Shown here piece after piece: positions 32,351-42,766 of a DNA stretch of 64,000 bases. The stretch lies in assembly GCA_949825045.1 (NCBI GenBank), contig OX463818.1:34178906-34242905 (forward strand). Direction: 5' to 3'. A program made the translations under genes and the position numbers. This stretch comes from Argyresthia goedartella (lineage: Eukaryota; Arthropoda; Insecta; Lepidoptera; Argyresthiidae). Numbering within the stretch: position 1 is the stretch's first letter; each line of letters starts with the position of its first letter. The notes under the pieces were generated by a model. The model saw nothing but the letters and a program-made list of their open reading frames with translations, ran no database searches and had not been told where the DNA came from.

Positions 32351-32353
32351 ACG

Positions 32354-32580
32354 GTTTGTAATTATTTATTCCTGCTTATTAATTATCATAAGGAAATTAT
32401 AATATTTGTATTAGTTAAGCACAAGCAAATTTTAAAAGAGATTTAAAAACTAATCTGTGGGCGTTTCTGCGCCCTTCTTCTCCCACAATGGTCCAATGTA
32501 GAGAAGTGTTGCAAAAAATTATGGTTGCTAAGTATATGTAAATATCTACAGTAATAAAGACATTTGGAATTTGGAATTTG
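32354..32580 (+). repeat. LINE-G 3' UTR fragment
   Basis: 'gtaattatttattcctgctt', 'taaaagagatttaaaaac', 'gcccttcttctcccacaatg', 'aataaagacatttggaattt' match LINE-G at 21000-21222. It contains no ORF segment, so the insertion was truncated within the 3' UTR. Confidence 0.75.
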
Positions 32581-32799
32581 GTTGAGGAGGAAGAAAAAAT
32601 CGCCAGATATTTACCATGTTGCCACAAAAAATATTAAACAGCGTCTAACCTCAAAACCTATCAATTTTATTTTTAAACAAGTGCTGAACAGTAGTTTATT
32701 TTTTTGTGGTAAGGACCTTAATGATTATAAGTTTGTGAACTCGTCGGTTTTTTTAGTCTCACGAAACAGGGTGTAATGTCAAAGAGCGCTGCATCGGGA

Positions 32800-33240
32800 C
32801 CGTATTTTTGAGCCTCCGCATTCCGTCTGTCTGTCCGTCACCGGGTTCTATCTGATAAACAGTAACAGGCGTAGAATTGAAATTTTCATGGAATGTGTAT
32901 TGCTGAAGAGTTACGTGGCCTAATGGGTTTCACGCTTGCTTCTTATACAGGAGATGCAGGTTCGATTCCTGACCATGTACCAATGAGATCATTATTTTTT
33001 CTTAAATGCCTCATACGGAGGTTTTAAAGGTGATGGAAAAACATCGTGAGGTAACCTTCATTACTCCATAGCTGCGGCGATGGGCTTGTCCCTGTCACAC
33101 AAAATGGAGTTATGAATAACTGGCTCAAAGAGGGCACAAGTGCCTCTGCGACCCCGTATGGGAAAAGGCGTGACGCTATGTTATGTTATGTGTATTGCTG
33201 TTGCCGCTACAGAAAAACAACTGACGAGTTTCTATATCGC
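32800..33240 (+). repeat. CCGT-type repeat fragment, split by S3
   Basis: 'gcctccgcattccgtctgtc', 'gtcaccgggttctatctg', 'gaaattttcatggaatgtg' resumes after the S3 insert as 'tgtattgctgttgccgctac'. In intact copies 'tgtatttctgttgccgcta' is continuous. Confidence 0.8.
32906..33187 (+). mobile_element. S3 SINE with 13-bp target-site duplication
   Basis: The body runs from the tRNA-like head ('ggcctaatgggtttcacgct', B box GGTTCGATTCC) to a (TTATG)-type tail. It is flanked by ATGTGTATTGCTG at 32893-32905 and 33188-33200. The duplication fixes the element boundaries and shows LINE-assisted retroposition into an older CCGT repeat. Confidence 0.9.
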
Positions 33241-33426
33241 TGCCCTTGCGAATTACCAAATTATCGTTGTTCAAATATAATCGATAATTTCGCGTTATCT
33301 ATGAATCGTGTCGGTATCAATTAGTTTGACGTCAGATGCGCTATCTGTTCAATCCTAGTACGGACTATAAACATTTTTTTTTATTATCCTTAAGTTGTCC
33401 TGTACGATGGTACGGAACTCATTATT

Positions 33427-33822
33427 AGGGTTCCGTACCCGAAGGGTGCCAAACGGGACCCTATTACTAAGCCTCCGCTGTCCGTCCGTCTGTCACCAGG
33501 CTGTATCTCATGGTCATGATAGTTAGACAGATGACATTTTCACAGATGATGTATTTCTGTTGCCGCTATAACAGCAAATACTAAAAAATAGAATAAAATT
33601 AATATTAATATATGTTGTATGGGAGCTTTAATTAATTCTTTCGATATCACATACAAACTTATGAATGCACCTGGTTACGTACATGGAGCGTAAAAGTAGC
33701 CGCACCAATAACTTTGTAAACAACATTTTGCTATGTAAAATCCAAACTATTCACTCCACACCATACCTACCATTGTACAGTGGTACGGAACCCTTCGTGC
33801 GCGATTTCGACCCGCACTTGAC
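33427..33822 (+). mobile_element. CCGT-type interspersed repeat
   Basis: 'agggttccgtacccgaaggg', (CCGT)2, 'caccaggctgtatctcatgg', 'gaatgcacctggttacgtac', 'ggtacggaacccttcgtgcg' and 'cgacccgcacttgac'. Confidence 0.8.
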
Positions 33823-33983
33823 TCATTTTTATATTTCGGTTCTTATAGGCGAAGTGGTGGGTAAGATCCCTTTTGATCTTTTGATCTACATACTGCTTCA
33901 ATAGCAATCTCTCCATTATGGCCAATAGCTTGCCAGGCACATTACGTTTTAGGTATATTTCCGCCATTGGAAATCCGAATTAA

Positions 33984-34170
33984 CACGCTCAGCGCCAGTA
34001 TATCTTTAATGATACACCATAGAGTGCCTTCTCACAGGCCAGTGTATACCTATAATTTTTAACTTCTCTTGAGAAGTTATTATAATAGGTCTGAAAATTG
34101 AAATAGGTAATTTTGTGTTTTCTTTACGTTTTAAGACCTGGAGAATCATTTGCAATCATTTTTAGAGTGA

Positions 34171-34208
<38 letters not shown>

Positions 34209-35422
34209 TACGTATGTACGTGATCAAAATTATGGAATTCGTTTTCTCAATAACTACTGGACCGAATCGCTTTGATGACCATATCAATCGATACGCCACG
34301 TCATGACTTAGATCTGAAAGGAGTCTAGAAAAAATCGGTCCAGCGGTTCGTTTTTTATTTGTAAAAAACTGACTTTTTTGAACACGCAACGTTAATTTTG
34401 TATGTAATTCCAAGTATTGAGGGGTAGATGTGGGTTTTTGAGGGTGCTGGTTTCGAATCTTTCATCAGTTTTTTAAAATTCAAAATGGCGGACCCACTAT
34501 GACGTCATCTTTTTCGTGAAAATTCTTTAAATTCGATAAAATTTATTAATTATTGTGTAATGTTAAAAAATTGTTTTTTTTTTTAATTTTTAACTTCAAT
34601 TGAAAGTTGTTATGATCAGTTAGGAAATGGGAATAGTTACTTTCGTAATTTCTTAAGCATTATGATGATAGTGGAAGGAAAGTGAGGAAGGTTGGTGGGA
34701 TTATGTAAAAAAACGATTGAAAATTTCTAGCAAGCTGATTATACAGGACACGTTTTATATTTAATTGATTCGTTTATTATAATTTCTTTCGAATCGTTTA
34801 ATAATTGTATGATTCAAATTGTTCTGAGTCATTATAAATTTCAAGCTGATAAAAGTAAGCTAATAAAAGGATGGATTCGTAGAGTTGAAATAGATATTCA
34901 TCAGAATGCCTATGCATTTGTTTAATCTAGATAGATAGTGCTATATAGTAATTATATGAGAATTAATTGAGTGGGAATTTTAGGTGTAGATAAGGAAATA
35001 CGTGAAGCGTTCATCGCATTAAGGACAGGTAGGGATCGGAGAGGTGGGATAGGTAGGAACGTCGCTAGATATTCCAGTAATAATTCTCAAATGATTTTCT
35101 AGGTATCGAAACATTAAAAAAAAGAATTCTTCTCAAGAGAAGTTGCTTGTACGGTACTTGCTGCCGAACCGATTTTTTAGTATTTTTTTTAAGAAAAACT
35201 CCATTTTTTCTTTATTTTTTTAAGATATTTACACCCTAAAAACACAGGCTCATTCTCCAGGGCCAATGCTTTTGAACGCGCTACTAAAATGTATGAAACG
35301 GTGTATATTGTGTGATACACCGGCCTCCGAAGTCGGGCAGTGTGGTGTATCATTAAGGATACACTGGCCTGTGACAAAGCACTCTATGGTGTATCATTAA
35401 AGATACACTGGCGCTGAGCGTG
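33984..35422. mobile_element. piggyBac-like non-autonomous element
   Basis: It is flanked by TTAA at 33980-33983 and 35423-35426. The termini are inverted: left CACGCTCAGCGCCAGTATAT, right in reverse CACGCTCAGCGCCAGTGTAT. The match extends about 70 bp ('ctttaatgatacaccataga', 'gtgc..tcacaggccagtgta'). TTAA duplication is characteristic of piggyBac-type transposition. No transposase ORF is present; the interior has a (TG)n run and palindromic AACTTCTC..GAGAAGTT blocks, possibly from a nested element. Subterminal units GGTGTATCATTAA..GATACAC are repeated at the right end. Confidence 0.75.
34175..34205 (+). repeat. (TG)n microsatellite
   Basis: About 15 uninterrupted TG units, followed by ACGTACGTATGTACGT. 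Confidence 0.95.
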
Positions 35423-35570
35423 TTAAAGATAGCTAGATAGATCAAACGGGGTAAGATTAGGCGAATTTTGAGGGAGTGAGGGTAGACCCATGTATAGGTA
35501 TCTTCAAAACCAGACATGTATTAGTATAAATTAAATCCCCCGTTCATTTTAATTATACAATATAATAATA

Positions 35571-36020
35571 ATAGTAGTTTATGTGACTGCTACATAATGG
35601 AGGGCATTAATACTCGAATATTACTCGAGAGTTTTAATGCCTAATTATGTACAGTTATTATACACTAGTTTATCTACACACATATCATAAGCTCTCATTG
35701 ATGTGTACAGGAACCGCATGTTTGACCGGCATTGTGGCTCTGCAGTTGTTTAGCTTGTTCTGTAGCACAAACTTCGGGCGTCGGCGTTCGAAATTTGAAT
35801 GTCAGTACCAACTTCACAGACAAACTGGGGGCGGCATGCAGGCGGGCGTCGGCGTTCGAAATTTGAATGTCATAATGTGTAGAAAAATTACACATTATGG
35901 TCATAATGTGTAGTTTTTCAGATAAGAAATGAGTTTTTACCAAGTAGTTTAACATTATGCTGATCGTAACGTGCGGTTTTTGTACGCAGTAAAGAGGGTT
36001 TATGATACGTGTGTAGATAA
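35571..36020 (-). mobile_element. MITE-H copy
   Basis: Starts 'aatagtagtttatgtgactg' and ends 'atacgtgtgtagataaa'. The block with 'ggcgtcggcgttcgaaattt' is present twice (35777 and 35845), once joined to 'cagtaccaacttcacagac'. A palindrome around 35880-35915 pairs 'aaaattacacattatgg' with 'cataatgtgtagtttt'. Confidence 0.85.
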
Positions 36021-36270
36021 AAATAATAATACCTTGGACACCATTTACGCACATTGATCTAGCCCCAAACTAGGATACCCTGTATCTTGGGTACTAGACT
36101 ACGATACTGATACTTATATAGATAAATATAATACTTAGATAGATAAACAACCATGACTAGGGTACAAACATCCGTTCTCATCAAACAAATATTTTCCCCC
36201 ACCGGGACTCGAACCCGGGACCCTTGGCTTCGTAGGCAGCGTCACTGCCGACTCGGCCATTCGGGTCGGC
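36021..36270 (-). mobile_element. S1 SINE
   Basis: On the plus strand: 'aataataccttggacaccat', 'gatctagccccaaactagga', 'cccaccgggactcgaacccg', 'gactcggccattcgggtcgg'. It is directly adjacent to MITE-H. Confidence 0.85.
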
Positions 36271-36398
36271 TGAATTATAATTATAAAGGAATATGATGAA
36301 ATTAAGTAAGTTAAGTAACACAAAGAGCGATAGAGCGTTCCATGTTGGATATCTCTTTCGTTGACCGTGTGCCAAACGTCGAAATTCGACGGAAAAGT

Positions 36399-36770
36399 CA
36401 AAGTCAAAGTCAAAGTACTTTATTACTGTAGATATTTACATCTACTTAGCAAACATCATTTTTTGGCTCTACTCTACATTGGACCACTGTGGGAGAAGAA
36501 GGGCGTAGAAACTCCCACAGATTGATTTTTAGATCTCTTTTAAAAATAGGTTGTGCTTAACTAATACAAATATGAAAAAAATAATTGTTATGATTAATAA
36601 GCAGGAATAAATAATTACAAAATTATAAACAGCAGGGTCTGTGTTGAGCCAGATTAACCCCATACAGTCCTGGCATTTAAGTAATCTTGAACATTGTAAC
36701 ATCCATTTTTCGACAAAGTCGCTTTAACATGCTTTTTAAATTGCTCAAATGGCAATTTCAAACTAAGGTC
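36399..36770 (-). pseudogene. LINE-G 3' end
   Basis: The minus strand encodes LKLPFEQFKKHVKATLSK, then YNVQDYL and a terminal VWG before the stop, then the LINE-G 3' UTR. The tail is a (TTTGAC)-type repeat visible on plus as 'agtcaaagtcaaagtcaaag'. It begins where an RTE fragment starts at 36771. Confidence 0.75.
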
Positions 36771-37002
36771 GCAGATGTAGACGCATGATGAGATTGAAGT
36801 GGACATGGGCAGGACACTTGGCTAGACGGGAAGACGGACTGTGGACCAAAGCAGTCACAGACTGGTGGCCACGGGGAGTGACAAGGCCCGTGGGCAGACC
36901 GACGGTATCGCCGACGATATCATCAATCTTTAGAGAAGAGGCCTATGCCCAGCAGTGCGTCGATGTGGGCTGAATGTGGTGATGATGATGATGATCAGGA
37001 AA
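36771..37002 (+). pseudogene. RTE-type LINE C-terminal fragment with (ATG)n tail
   Basis: The frame from 36785 encodes MRLKWTWAGHLARREDGLW, then VTDWWPRG, RPVGRP, and EEAYAQQCVDVG-stop. It is followed by a GATGATGATG tail typical of RTE 3' ends. Upstream residues (KVADV) are in another frame, so there is a frameshift. A segment between GRP and EEAY seems shortened. Confidence 0.75.
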
Positions 37003-37043
37003 TTTATTTTATTTATCTACACATTTATCATAAACTCTTTACT

Positions 37044-37486
37044 CTGATTTAACCGATGTACTAGAGAGGTAAAGATTACCCTTTTCAAGGCATTTTGCCA
37101 ATCTTTGTATACGTGTGGCCTATGGGTTAGTTATACGCAGCGGGCCCTCGGCGCCCTCCGAGTACAATATAATAATGTTTTCGGGATGTTGTTGGGGTTG
37201 CCGCGATACTGCAGTGCGTCGGGAATGTTCGCGAACCAGGGTTGACGGTTTCGCTGTAATTATTCGAAATCGTGTGGCTTCTTTAATGCGCAGAACCCGC
37301 GACAGTCCCAGCGGCATGCTGATGGTGTTAAGTGCCAGGATGGACAGCCCGTTTTTGAGGCACCATTGTATGGTACACATAAAATAAAATATAATTATAA
37401 TTAAAATAATTTAAGTGTCAATAGTAATAATGTAATGTATATATGGATATTAATGTGAAATAAAGTAATAATAATAATAATAATAA
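37044..37486 (+). repeat. truncated LINE-like insert with (TAA)n tail
   Basis: The insert lies between duplicated TTTACT (37038-37043 and 37487-37492) and ends 'gtgaaataaagtaataataa'. The GC-richer part (37120-37380) has open frames on both strands without recognisable domains; one may be the C-terminus of a LINE ORF. The AATAAAG plus simple-repeat tail supports non-LTR retroposition. Confidence 0.55.
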
Positions 37487-37524
37487 TTTACTGCGCCCCA
37501 AAACCGCACGTTACGACCATCATC

Positions 37525-40083
37525 ATGATAAGAAATAAGAAAAAAATTACACAAGCCGAAAAAGACGCCCAATACCTTAGTTGGTTTACAAAAACCGAGG
37601 AGAACATGTCGGAACTAAGTGGAACTTTAATCATCCTGGGTGACCTAAATCTGAACAGTGCGTCAGTGTCTGTTACGAATTATTATTGTTTTTTTCTCAG
37701 TGCTTGTAGTCTGTATGAGACGAATGAGGTGAGGAATGCTCACGGTGGCGTGCTTGATGTGGTGCTGCTGCCGGAGACCGTCCGTGGCGTAACTGTGCGC
37801 ACCTCCGTGTCAGGCAGCATGGTGCCACGCACTGACGCCTACCACCCGCCTCTCGACGTCATTGTGCCGCTGTTGAAAGCGCAAGACGCGGATGGACGAT
37901 CCGGCCGTCTGGATCCCAGCAACATTCGCGGCCACAATGACTGGAACTTTGCCAAAGGCAACCACACAGTCCTGTATGAGCTCATGTGTAGCGTATCGTG
38001 GGACGATGTTGTCGTAGCTCGCGATGTGGAGACGGCAGTTGGCCGCTTTTACGATGCCATTTACGGGGTTTTGAATAAATCGATCCCCAAGAAGAACAGG
38101 CCTAACCAACCTTCCAGGCGGTATCCAGTGTGGTTTACTGGTGATATTATTAGGGATCTTGCCACTAAGGCAAAGCTCCATCGTAAATGGAAATCGTCGG
38201 AGAGGCCAGCTGACTACTCAGCATTCAGTGAGCTGAGAGCCAACATAAAGTCCCGCGTAGCTACAGCATACACGAACCATATGCTAAATATTGAAGGTAA
38301 TATTAGATCTAACCCGCGTGCGTTTTGGAAACATGTGAGTGGCCTCAGATCAAAGGGTGGTTTTGAATCTCGGGTCACGCATCAGGGGCAAGAGTGTGTC
38401 GGAGAGGAAGCAGCCGCCGCTTTTGCAGACTACTTCTCTGACGTTTTCCTCACCGACGTTCCGGCGCTTGCACCGGACCTGGTAAACAGTTCCGATGCCT
38501 CGCGCACGGCTAACTACGTCCAAATTTCACATGTTTCCCATAGGGATGTAGAGCAGGGACTGAGGCAGCTTAGGCCAAGGAGCGCAATTGGACCGGACAA
38601 CGTCCCTCCTTACTTTTTAAAGGCCTACAGTAATCAGCTAGTTATACCGTTGGGTCACATCTTCAACTTAGCTCTCGAGCAAGGGAAGTACCCTACCAGC
38701 TGGAAGCTCTCTCGAGTCAGTCCTATGCCCAAGTCTAGTGACACTGCCTCTGTAAATCAATATCGACCGATTGCGATCCTGAATTCATTGGCAAAATTGT
38801 TCGAGTCAATCATATACGGTAAAATCTGGCCCCAGATTGCGCCGTTTTTATGTGACTCGCAACACGGATTCAGGAGTCGTCGCTCAGTAACCACCAACTT
38901 ACTGACGTTAGTCGAGTTGGTCTCAGAGAGCATGGATCGGGGATGTCAGGTGGACGTCGCCTATCTGGACTTCCGCAAGGCGTTCGATAGAGTCGATAAC
39001 GACGTCCTAATGAAGAAATTGTGTGCCATTGGATTTGCCCCACGGCTGTTGGTTCTCTTCGCTGACTACCTGAAGAACCGCCAACAATACGTGCGACATG
39101 GCTGTTATGAGTCCCAGCCGTACCGCACACGGTCAGGTGTTAGCCAAGGCTCGATCCTTGGTCCGTTGTTATTTATCATCATGATAAATGACCTGGAATC
39201 TGAACTGAAACACGCCAATTGCCTTTTGTACGCGGACGATCTGAAACTGGTACTTCCCGTGAAGTCAGTGAATGATTGTAGGCTACTACAGGAAGATTTA
39301 GACGCAGTTCATAGTTGGAGTGTGAACAACAAGCTTCTATTCAATACTGAAAAGTGCTGTATAATGTCCTTCACGCGCTCTCCACGGCCTATTAGCGCGA
39401 CGTATACACTCGGCACTGAGTCTCTGACTCGAGTGTATTCGATGAAGGACCTCGGTGTTACGTTCGACCCTAAACTTACATTCCATGAACATGTGAGCAC
39501 TTTAGCCAAGGAATGCTTCAGAAGATTAGGGTTTGTGATACGGAATAGTAAGGGATTCCATAACTTGGGTGTGGTCCAGCTTCTATACACGGCCCTAGTG
39601 AGAACCAAACTTGAATCTAGCTCGGTTGTTTGGAATCCGCACGAAAGCTCATACGTCCTTATGCTCGAGAAGGTACACAAAGCTTTTCTTAGATACCTAT
39701 ATAAGAGGAAATTTGGATACTACCCTTACCTTTATCCATCCGATTTTATTTTAGGTATGCTTGGATTTAACTCACTAGAGGTGAGACGTAACACCGAACA
39801 GCTTCTGACTGTGTGTCGATTATTGCGAGGCGACAGTGACTGCGCAGCGCTTGTCAGTGCCGTATGCGCGCTTTACGTGCCTGACAACTACCTACGCGCT
39901 CGAAGGCACCAGCTGCTAGCGGGCGGCTCGCACCGCACGGTTGCGCGCCTGCAGTCTCCGCTGGTCCGGGCACGGAATAGCCTCAATGCACTGTTGGCCG
40001 CAGCACCATTGAATGATCTGTTTGGTGATGCATGGAGGGATATTGTGCGAGAATGTGGAAGGTTCTGTGAGAAGATTGCATGA
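37525..40083 (+). CDS. LINE ORF2: partial endonuclease plus complete reverse transcriptase
   Basis: An uninterrupted 852-codon frame. Residues 33-115 look like the C-terminal part of an apurinic-type endonuclease: GDLN at 39-42, LDVVLLPE near 77, and a degenerate SDH-type motif in DAYHPPLDV at 104-112. The RT follows: AIGPDNVPPYFLK (about 354), QYRPIAILNSLAKLFE (about 412), HGFRSRRS, motif A YLDFRKAFDRV (480-490), motif B SGVSQGSILGPLLF (537-550), catalytic YADD (569-572). A C-terminal domain reaches 852. The nominal first ATG may lie in host or MITE-H sequence; the natural start is upstream and lost. The family is in the Jockey/CR1 assemblage but I cannot fix the clade. The lack of stops indicates recent insertion, although truncation makes it unlikely to move by itself. 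Confidence 0.88.
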   Translation: MIRNKKKITQAEKDAQYLSWFTKTEENMSELSGTLIILGDLNLNSASVSVTNYYCFFLSACSLYETNEVRNAHGGVLDVVLLPETVRGVTVRTSVSGSMVPRTDAYHPPLDVIVPLLKAQDADGRSGRLDPSNIRGHNDWNFAKGNHTVLYELMCSVSWDDVVVARDVETAVGRFYDAIYGVLNKSIPKKNRPNQPSRRYPVWFTGDIIRDLATKAKLHRKWKSSERPADYSAFSELRANIKSRVATAYTNHMLNIEGNIRSNPRAFWKHVSGLRSKGGFESRVTHQGQECVGEEAAAAFADYFSDVFLTDVPALAPDLVNSSDASRTANYVQISHVSHRDVEQGLRQLRPRSAIGPDNVPPYFLKAYSNQLVIPLGHIFNLALEQGKYPTSWKLSRVSPMPKSSDTASVNQYRPIAILNSLAKLFESIIYGKIWPQIAPFLCDSQHGFRSRRSVTTNLLTLVELVSESMDRGCQVDVAYLDFRKAFDRVDNDVLMKKLCAIGFAPRLLVLFADYLKNRQQYVRHGCYESQPYRTRSGVSQGSILGPLLFIIMINDLESELKHANCLLYADDLKLVLPVKSVNDCRLLQEDLDAVHSWSVNNKLLFNTEKCCIMSFTRSPRPISATYTLGTESLTRVYSMKDLGVTFDPKLTFHEHVSTLAKECFRRLGFVIRNSKGFHNLGVVQLLYTALVRTKLESSSVVWNPHESSYVLMLEKVHKAFLRYLYKRKFGYYPYLYPSDFILGMLGFNSLEVRRNTEQLLTVCRLLRGDSDCAALVSAVCALYVPDNYLRARRHQLLAGGSHRTVARLQSPLVRARNSLNALLAAAPLNDLFGDAWRDIVRECGRFCEKIA

Positions 40084-40284
40084 TAGTGTAGTCTTGTAAT
40101 TATTTTCTCGAATGTTTATGGATATAATGATAATATGGTAACTGCATTTATACGATTGAATTTAACTTATTATATTTGACATAATTATGGTAAATTAATT
40201 TGTAATAATTGAATTGTATTGTATTTTCTAATTTTGTATATTTGTGTCGACTTGGCTTTGCTGTAATGGCACAAATAGATTATG

Positions 40285-40315
<31 letters not shown>

Positions 40316-40317
40316 AT
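37530..40317 (+). mobile_element. LINE-K: non-LTR retrotransposon, 5' truncated
   Basis: A 2.8-kb insertion in MITE-H with one long ORF, a short AT-rich 3' UTR and a (AAAT)n tail at 40285-40316. The 5' boundary is not sharp (37525-37550). The first part of the endonuclease domain and ORF1 are missing. Confidence 0.8.
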
Positions 40318-40654
40318 CATCTTATCTTATATAATTTATCAATTTTTGACAAATTTAATCATTCAAATTTCGAACGCCGACACCCGCCTGCGTATCGCCC
40401 CTAGTTTGTCTGAGAAGTTGGTACTAATGAACAAGCTAAATAGTGCAGATCAATTATCAATGCCACCACGCCGGTCGAACGTGTGGTTCCTGAACACATC
40501 AAAGAGAGCTTATGATATGTGTGTAGATAAACTAGTGTATGTAACTGTAAATAATTAGGCATTAAAACTCTCGAGGGATAATATTTCATACCAGTCACAT
40601 AAACTACTATTGTTTATTATTTATTAAAGATAAGTTTGGTAAATTTTCCTATCA

Positions 40655-40725
40655 GGCCTTGGTTTGCTGGAAGAAATTTCTTTTTAGAGATAAGCTCGCC
40701 TTTATGCATATGTTTTCCACAAATA
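40655..40725 (+). repeat. LINE-T 3' terminus fragment
   Basis: 'caggccttggtttgctggaa', 'gaaatttctttttagagata', 'agctcgcctttatgcatatg'. It lies next to the end of MITE-H. Confidence 0.7.
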
Positions 40726-40946
40726 TAACTTGTACCGGAGCTAAATGAAAACGCGTTGTTTAACTCGGGAATACGTTCTCTAATTGAAAACGGGTTTACA
40801 TTGGAACAAATACAAACATACAAAACAAGTTATCTAATTTCGGTTTTGCCAAAGTAATGGATTGGTCCGAAGTTAATTAGCAGTAGTTTGAATTTCAGCT
40901 TCGTGCGGACAAAACTCCGCTCTACCGAATTATCATACCTTCATAT

Positions 40947-41710
40947 GACGACCTCTGTGACGCTGTGGTTGTGGCTCTGCCTACCATGCGAGAGGGCCCG
41001 GGTTCGATCCCCGGCTGGGGATAAAGAAAAAAAAACCCCAGGTCTTGGAGGTTTGTTTTGTGCGATGTCGCTGTTTTTGGTTCACGTGACACATCCAAGT
41101 GTGGGGCCAAAAGCAATTATTGTGCCTGTATACAGTCCCAATACTCAACGTCAAGCGGGTACCAGGTGATGTATCTCCTCATGTTATTTAAAAAATTCTT
41201 GAACGCAAAGTGAATTGGGGTGGCATTGTATTAAATTTCAACTGATTTATAATACTACTTTTACTCATATTTTTTTTTATTTTTGATAAATAAGTAACTA
41301 TTGATATACCTTTTCAAAACAGCCGAAGGTCGCACGATATATATTTTTAAATTGACTTACAAAAGTTTCTCAAATCACGACACAACCAAACTACGTATTT
41401 TTTATCAATCTGACGAAATATTCTGCTCTATCTGTGATTGCTATCAATATTTTTGGTTATTTACGATCATGTTGGTAAAAAAATCGTAAGAGAATTGCTA
41501 TTTTTCTTGTCACAGTAACTAAATATGCAATAAGGGACGACGATTTTTGAAAATTTTGAAATGTGTATTTTTTTGAACCGATTGACTGAGATTTTTAATT
41601 TTACTAGACACTGTTAAGCCGCTGCATAGTATATAGGCTGGGCTTTTATTTGGTTCCCGCTTGACGTTGAGCTTCGGGACACCTTGTATAAATGTTTATG
41701 TTTATATGTA
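40947..41710 (+). mobile_element. S2 SINE split by a mariner-type MITE
   Basis: The head and body (40947-41132: 'gacgacctctgtgacgctgt', 'cgggttcgatccccggctgg', 'tgtgcctgta') resume at 41689 as 'taaatgtttatgtttatatg', the normal S2 end. The insert lies between duplicated TA dinucleotides. Confidence 0.85.
41133..41686. mobile_element. mariner/Tc1-type MITE (554 bp)
   Basis: Flanked by TA at 41131-41132 and 41687-41688. The left end CAGTCCCAATACTCAACGTC and the right end in reverse (CAAGGTGTCCCGAAGCTCAA) share CTCAACGTCAAGCGGG after a small indel. TA duplication and CA..TG tips fit the Tc1/mariner superfamily. There is no transposase; the interior is AT-rich. Confidence 0.8.
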
Positions 41711-41714
41711 TATC

Positions 41715-42590
41715 TCCTTAGCTGCTGCGATGGACTAACCCACTGTAGCGAAAGCAATCAAGCAATCTTCTCACGCACCCATTCTGGGGCGTGGGGAGTC
41801 AGGGTCAGATCATCGGATCTCTTCCTGAGGAAGCGCCTCTGTCCACTCCTATGGACAGGTCGTCGGGGGGCCCTCGCGGGCTGTGGAGATCTTCTCACTT
41901 GGGGTGTTCCATTGGATGATCGCCGGCTAGGCAACCAGGTCGCGTGGCAGGCGGCGGCGCCGGGCGGGCGCGCGTGGTACGGCGCCATGTCGCGGATATG
42001 CGGATGTTGTGAGGTATCCGCACGCGCGAACATGCCCTTCGCCAGCCTCTGGACAAACTGGTCCACTGTTTCCCATCTGAGGTCCCTCTGGATCGTCGCA
42101 TTCCTCACGTAGCGGGGGGCGTCGACGATGGTACGCAAAGAGAGGTTCTCTTGGGCGCGGAGTCTCCGTTTGTTCGTCTCCGAGCACAGGGCGTACCATG
42201 CCGGGGCCGCGTAGGTGAGGCGGGATCTCACGTAGCACTTGTAGATCCCGAGCTTCGCCCTCAGAGGGAGGCTGGAGTCGAGAAGTGGACGCAGCTTGGC
42301 GCGTGCCACCTTGACCTGGTTGACGACGTTGTCGACATGTTGCTTCATGGTGAGCCGGCGATCGATGGTCACTCCCAGGTACTTCACCTGCGGAGACCAC
42401 ACGATGTCCTTTCCTTGGAGCTGGAGTGGTGGTGGAAGGGGGGACTGGCCTGTGATGAGCGCCTGCGTCTTCCCAACGTTGACGGACAACCCCCACTTCG
42501 CGATGTAGCGAAAGGTGAGTGACAGAGCGTTATAAAGCGCATAGCTCTGTCCCACTTTTTCCTTCGTGAACACCCCCCCCCGCGAGGTCG
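41715..42590 (-). pseudogene. Jockey-like LINE, C-terminal part of ORF2
   Basis: On the minus strand one open frame (stop at 41758) encodes the region downstream of the RT catalytic box: GLSVNVGKTQALITG, VKYLGVTIDRRLTMKQHVD, RAKLRPLLDSSLPLRAKL, SRLTYAAPAWYALCSE, LRTIVDAPRYVRN and WVREKIA at the end. These are characteristic of Jockey-clade LINEs in moths. Catalytic motifs A-C are absent because the insertion is 5' truncated near 42590. The frame is intact but only about a third of the protein is present. Its GC content is far above the surroundings. Confidence 0.85.
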
Positions 42591-42766
42591 GCATGCTACG
42601 GGTGCATATGTCATATGGAAGTAGAAACAATGACACACTTTCGCCCTAATGAATGTCATAATGATTAAGAGGTGGGGTCAAGCGCAGGAAATGAATAGGT
42701 TAAAAGAAAAACGTTCCATCATTAGTGTTAGTGTGTCATCCGCATATACCGCATAACCGCAGGGTG

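Larger units (their letters stand above)
37012..40614 (+). mobile_element. MITE-H copy split by two LINE insertions
   Basis: Segments: 37012-37043 ('ttatctacacatttatcata'), 37487-about 37525 ('tttactgcgccccaaaaccg'), and about 40320-40614 ('attcaaatttcgaacgccga' to 'cataaactactatt'). Two LINE-derived inserts lie between them. The copy is otherwise colinear with other MITE-H elements. Confidence 0.75.

Noticed and set aside
37044..37486. Proline/arginine-containing ORFs as a host exon
   Set aside because: The segment is bounded by TTTACT duplications and ends with a (TAA)n tail, so it is an inserted retroelement piece.
37810..39680. Minus-strand ORFs of 86-123 codons
   Set aside because: Shadows of the 852-codon LINE-K frame, with no domain of their own.
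41895..42522. Several long overlapping ORFs on both strands
   Set aside because: They are other-frame shadows of the GC-rich Jockey-like reverse transcriptase fragment.
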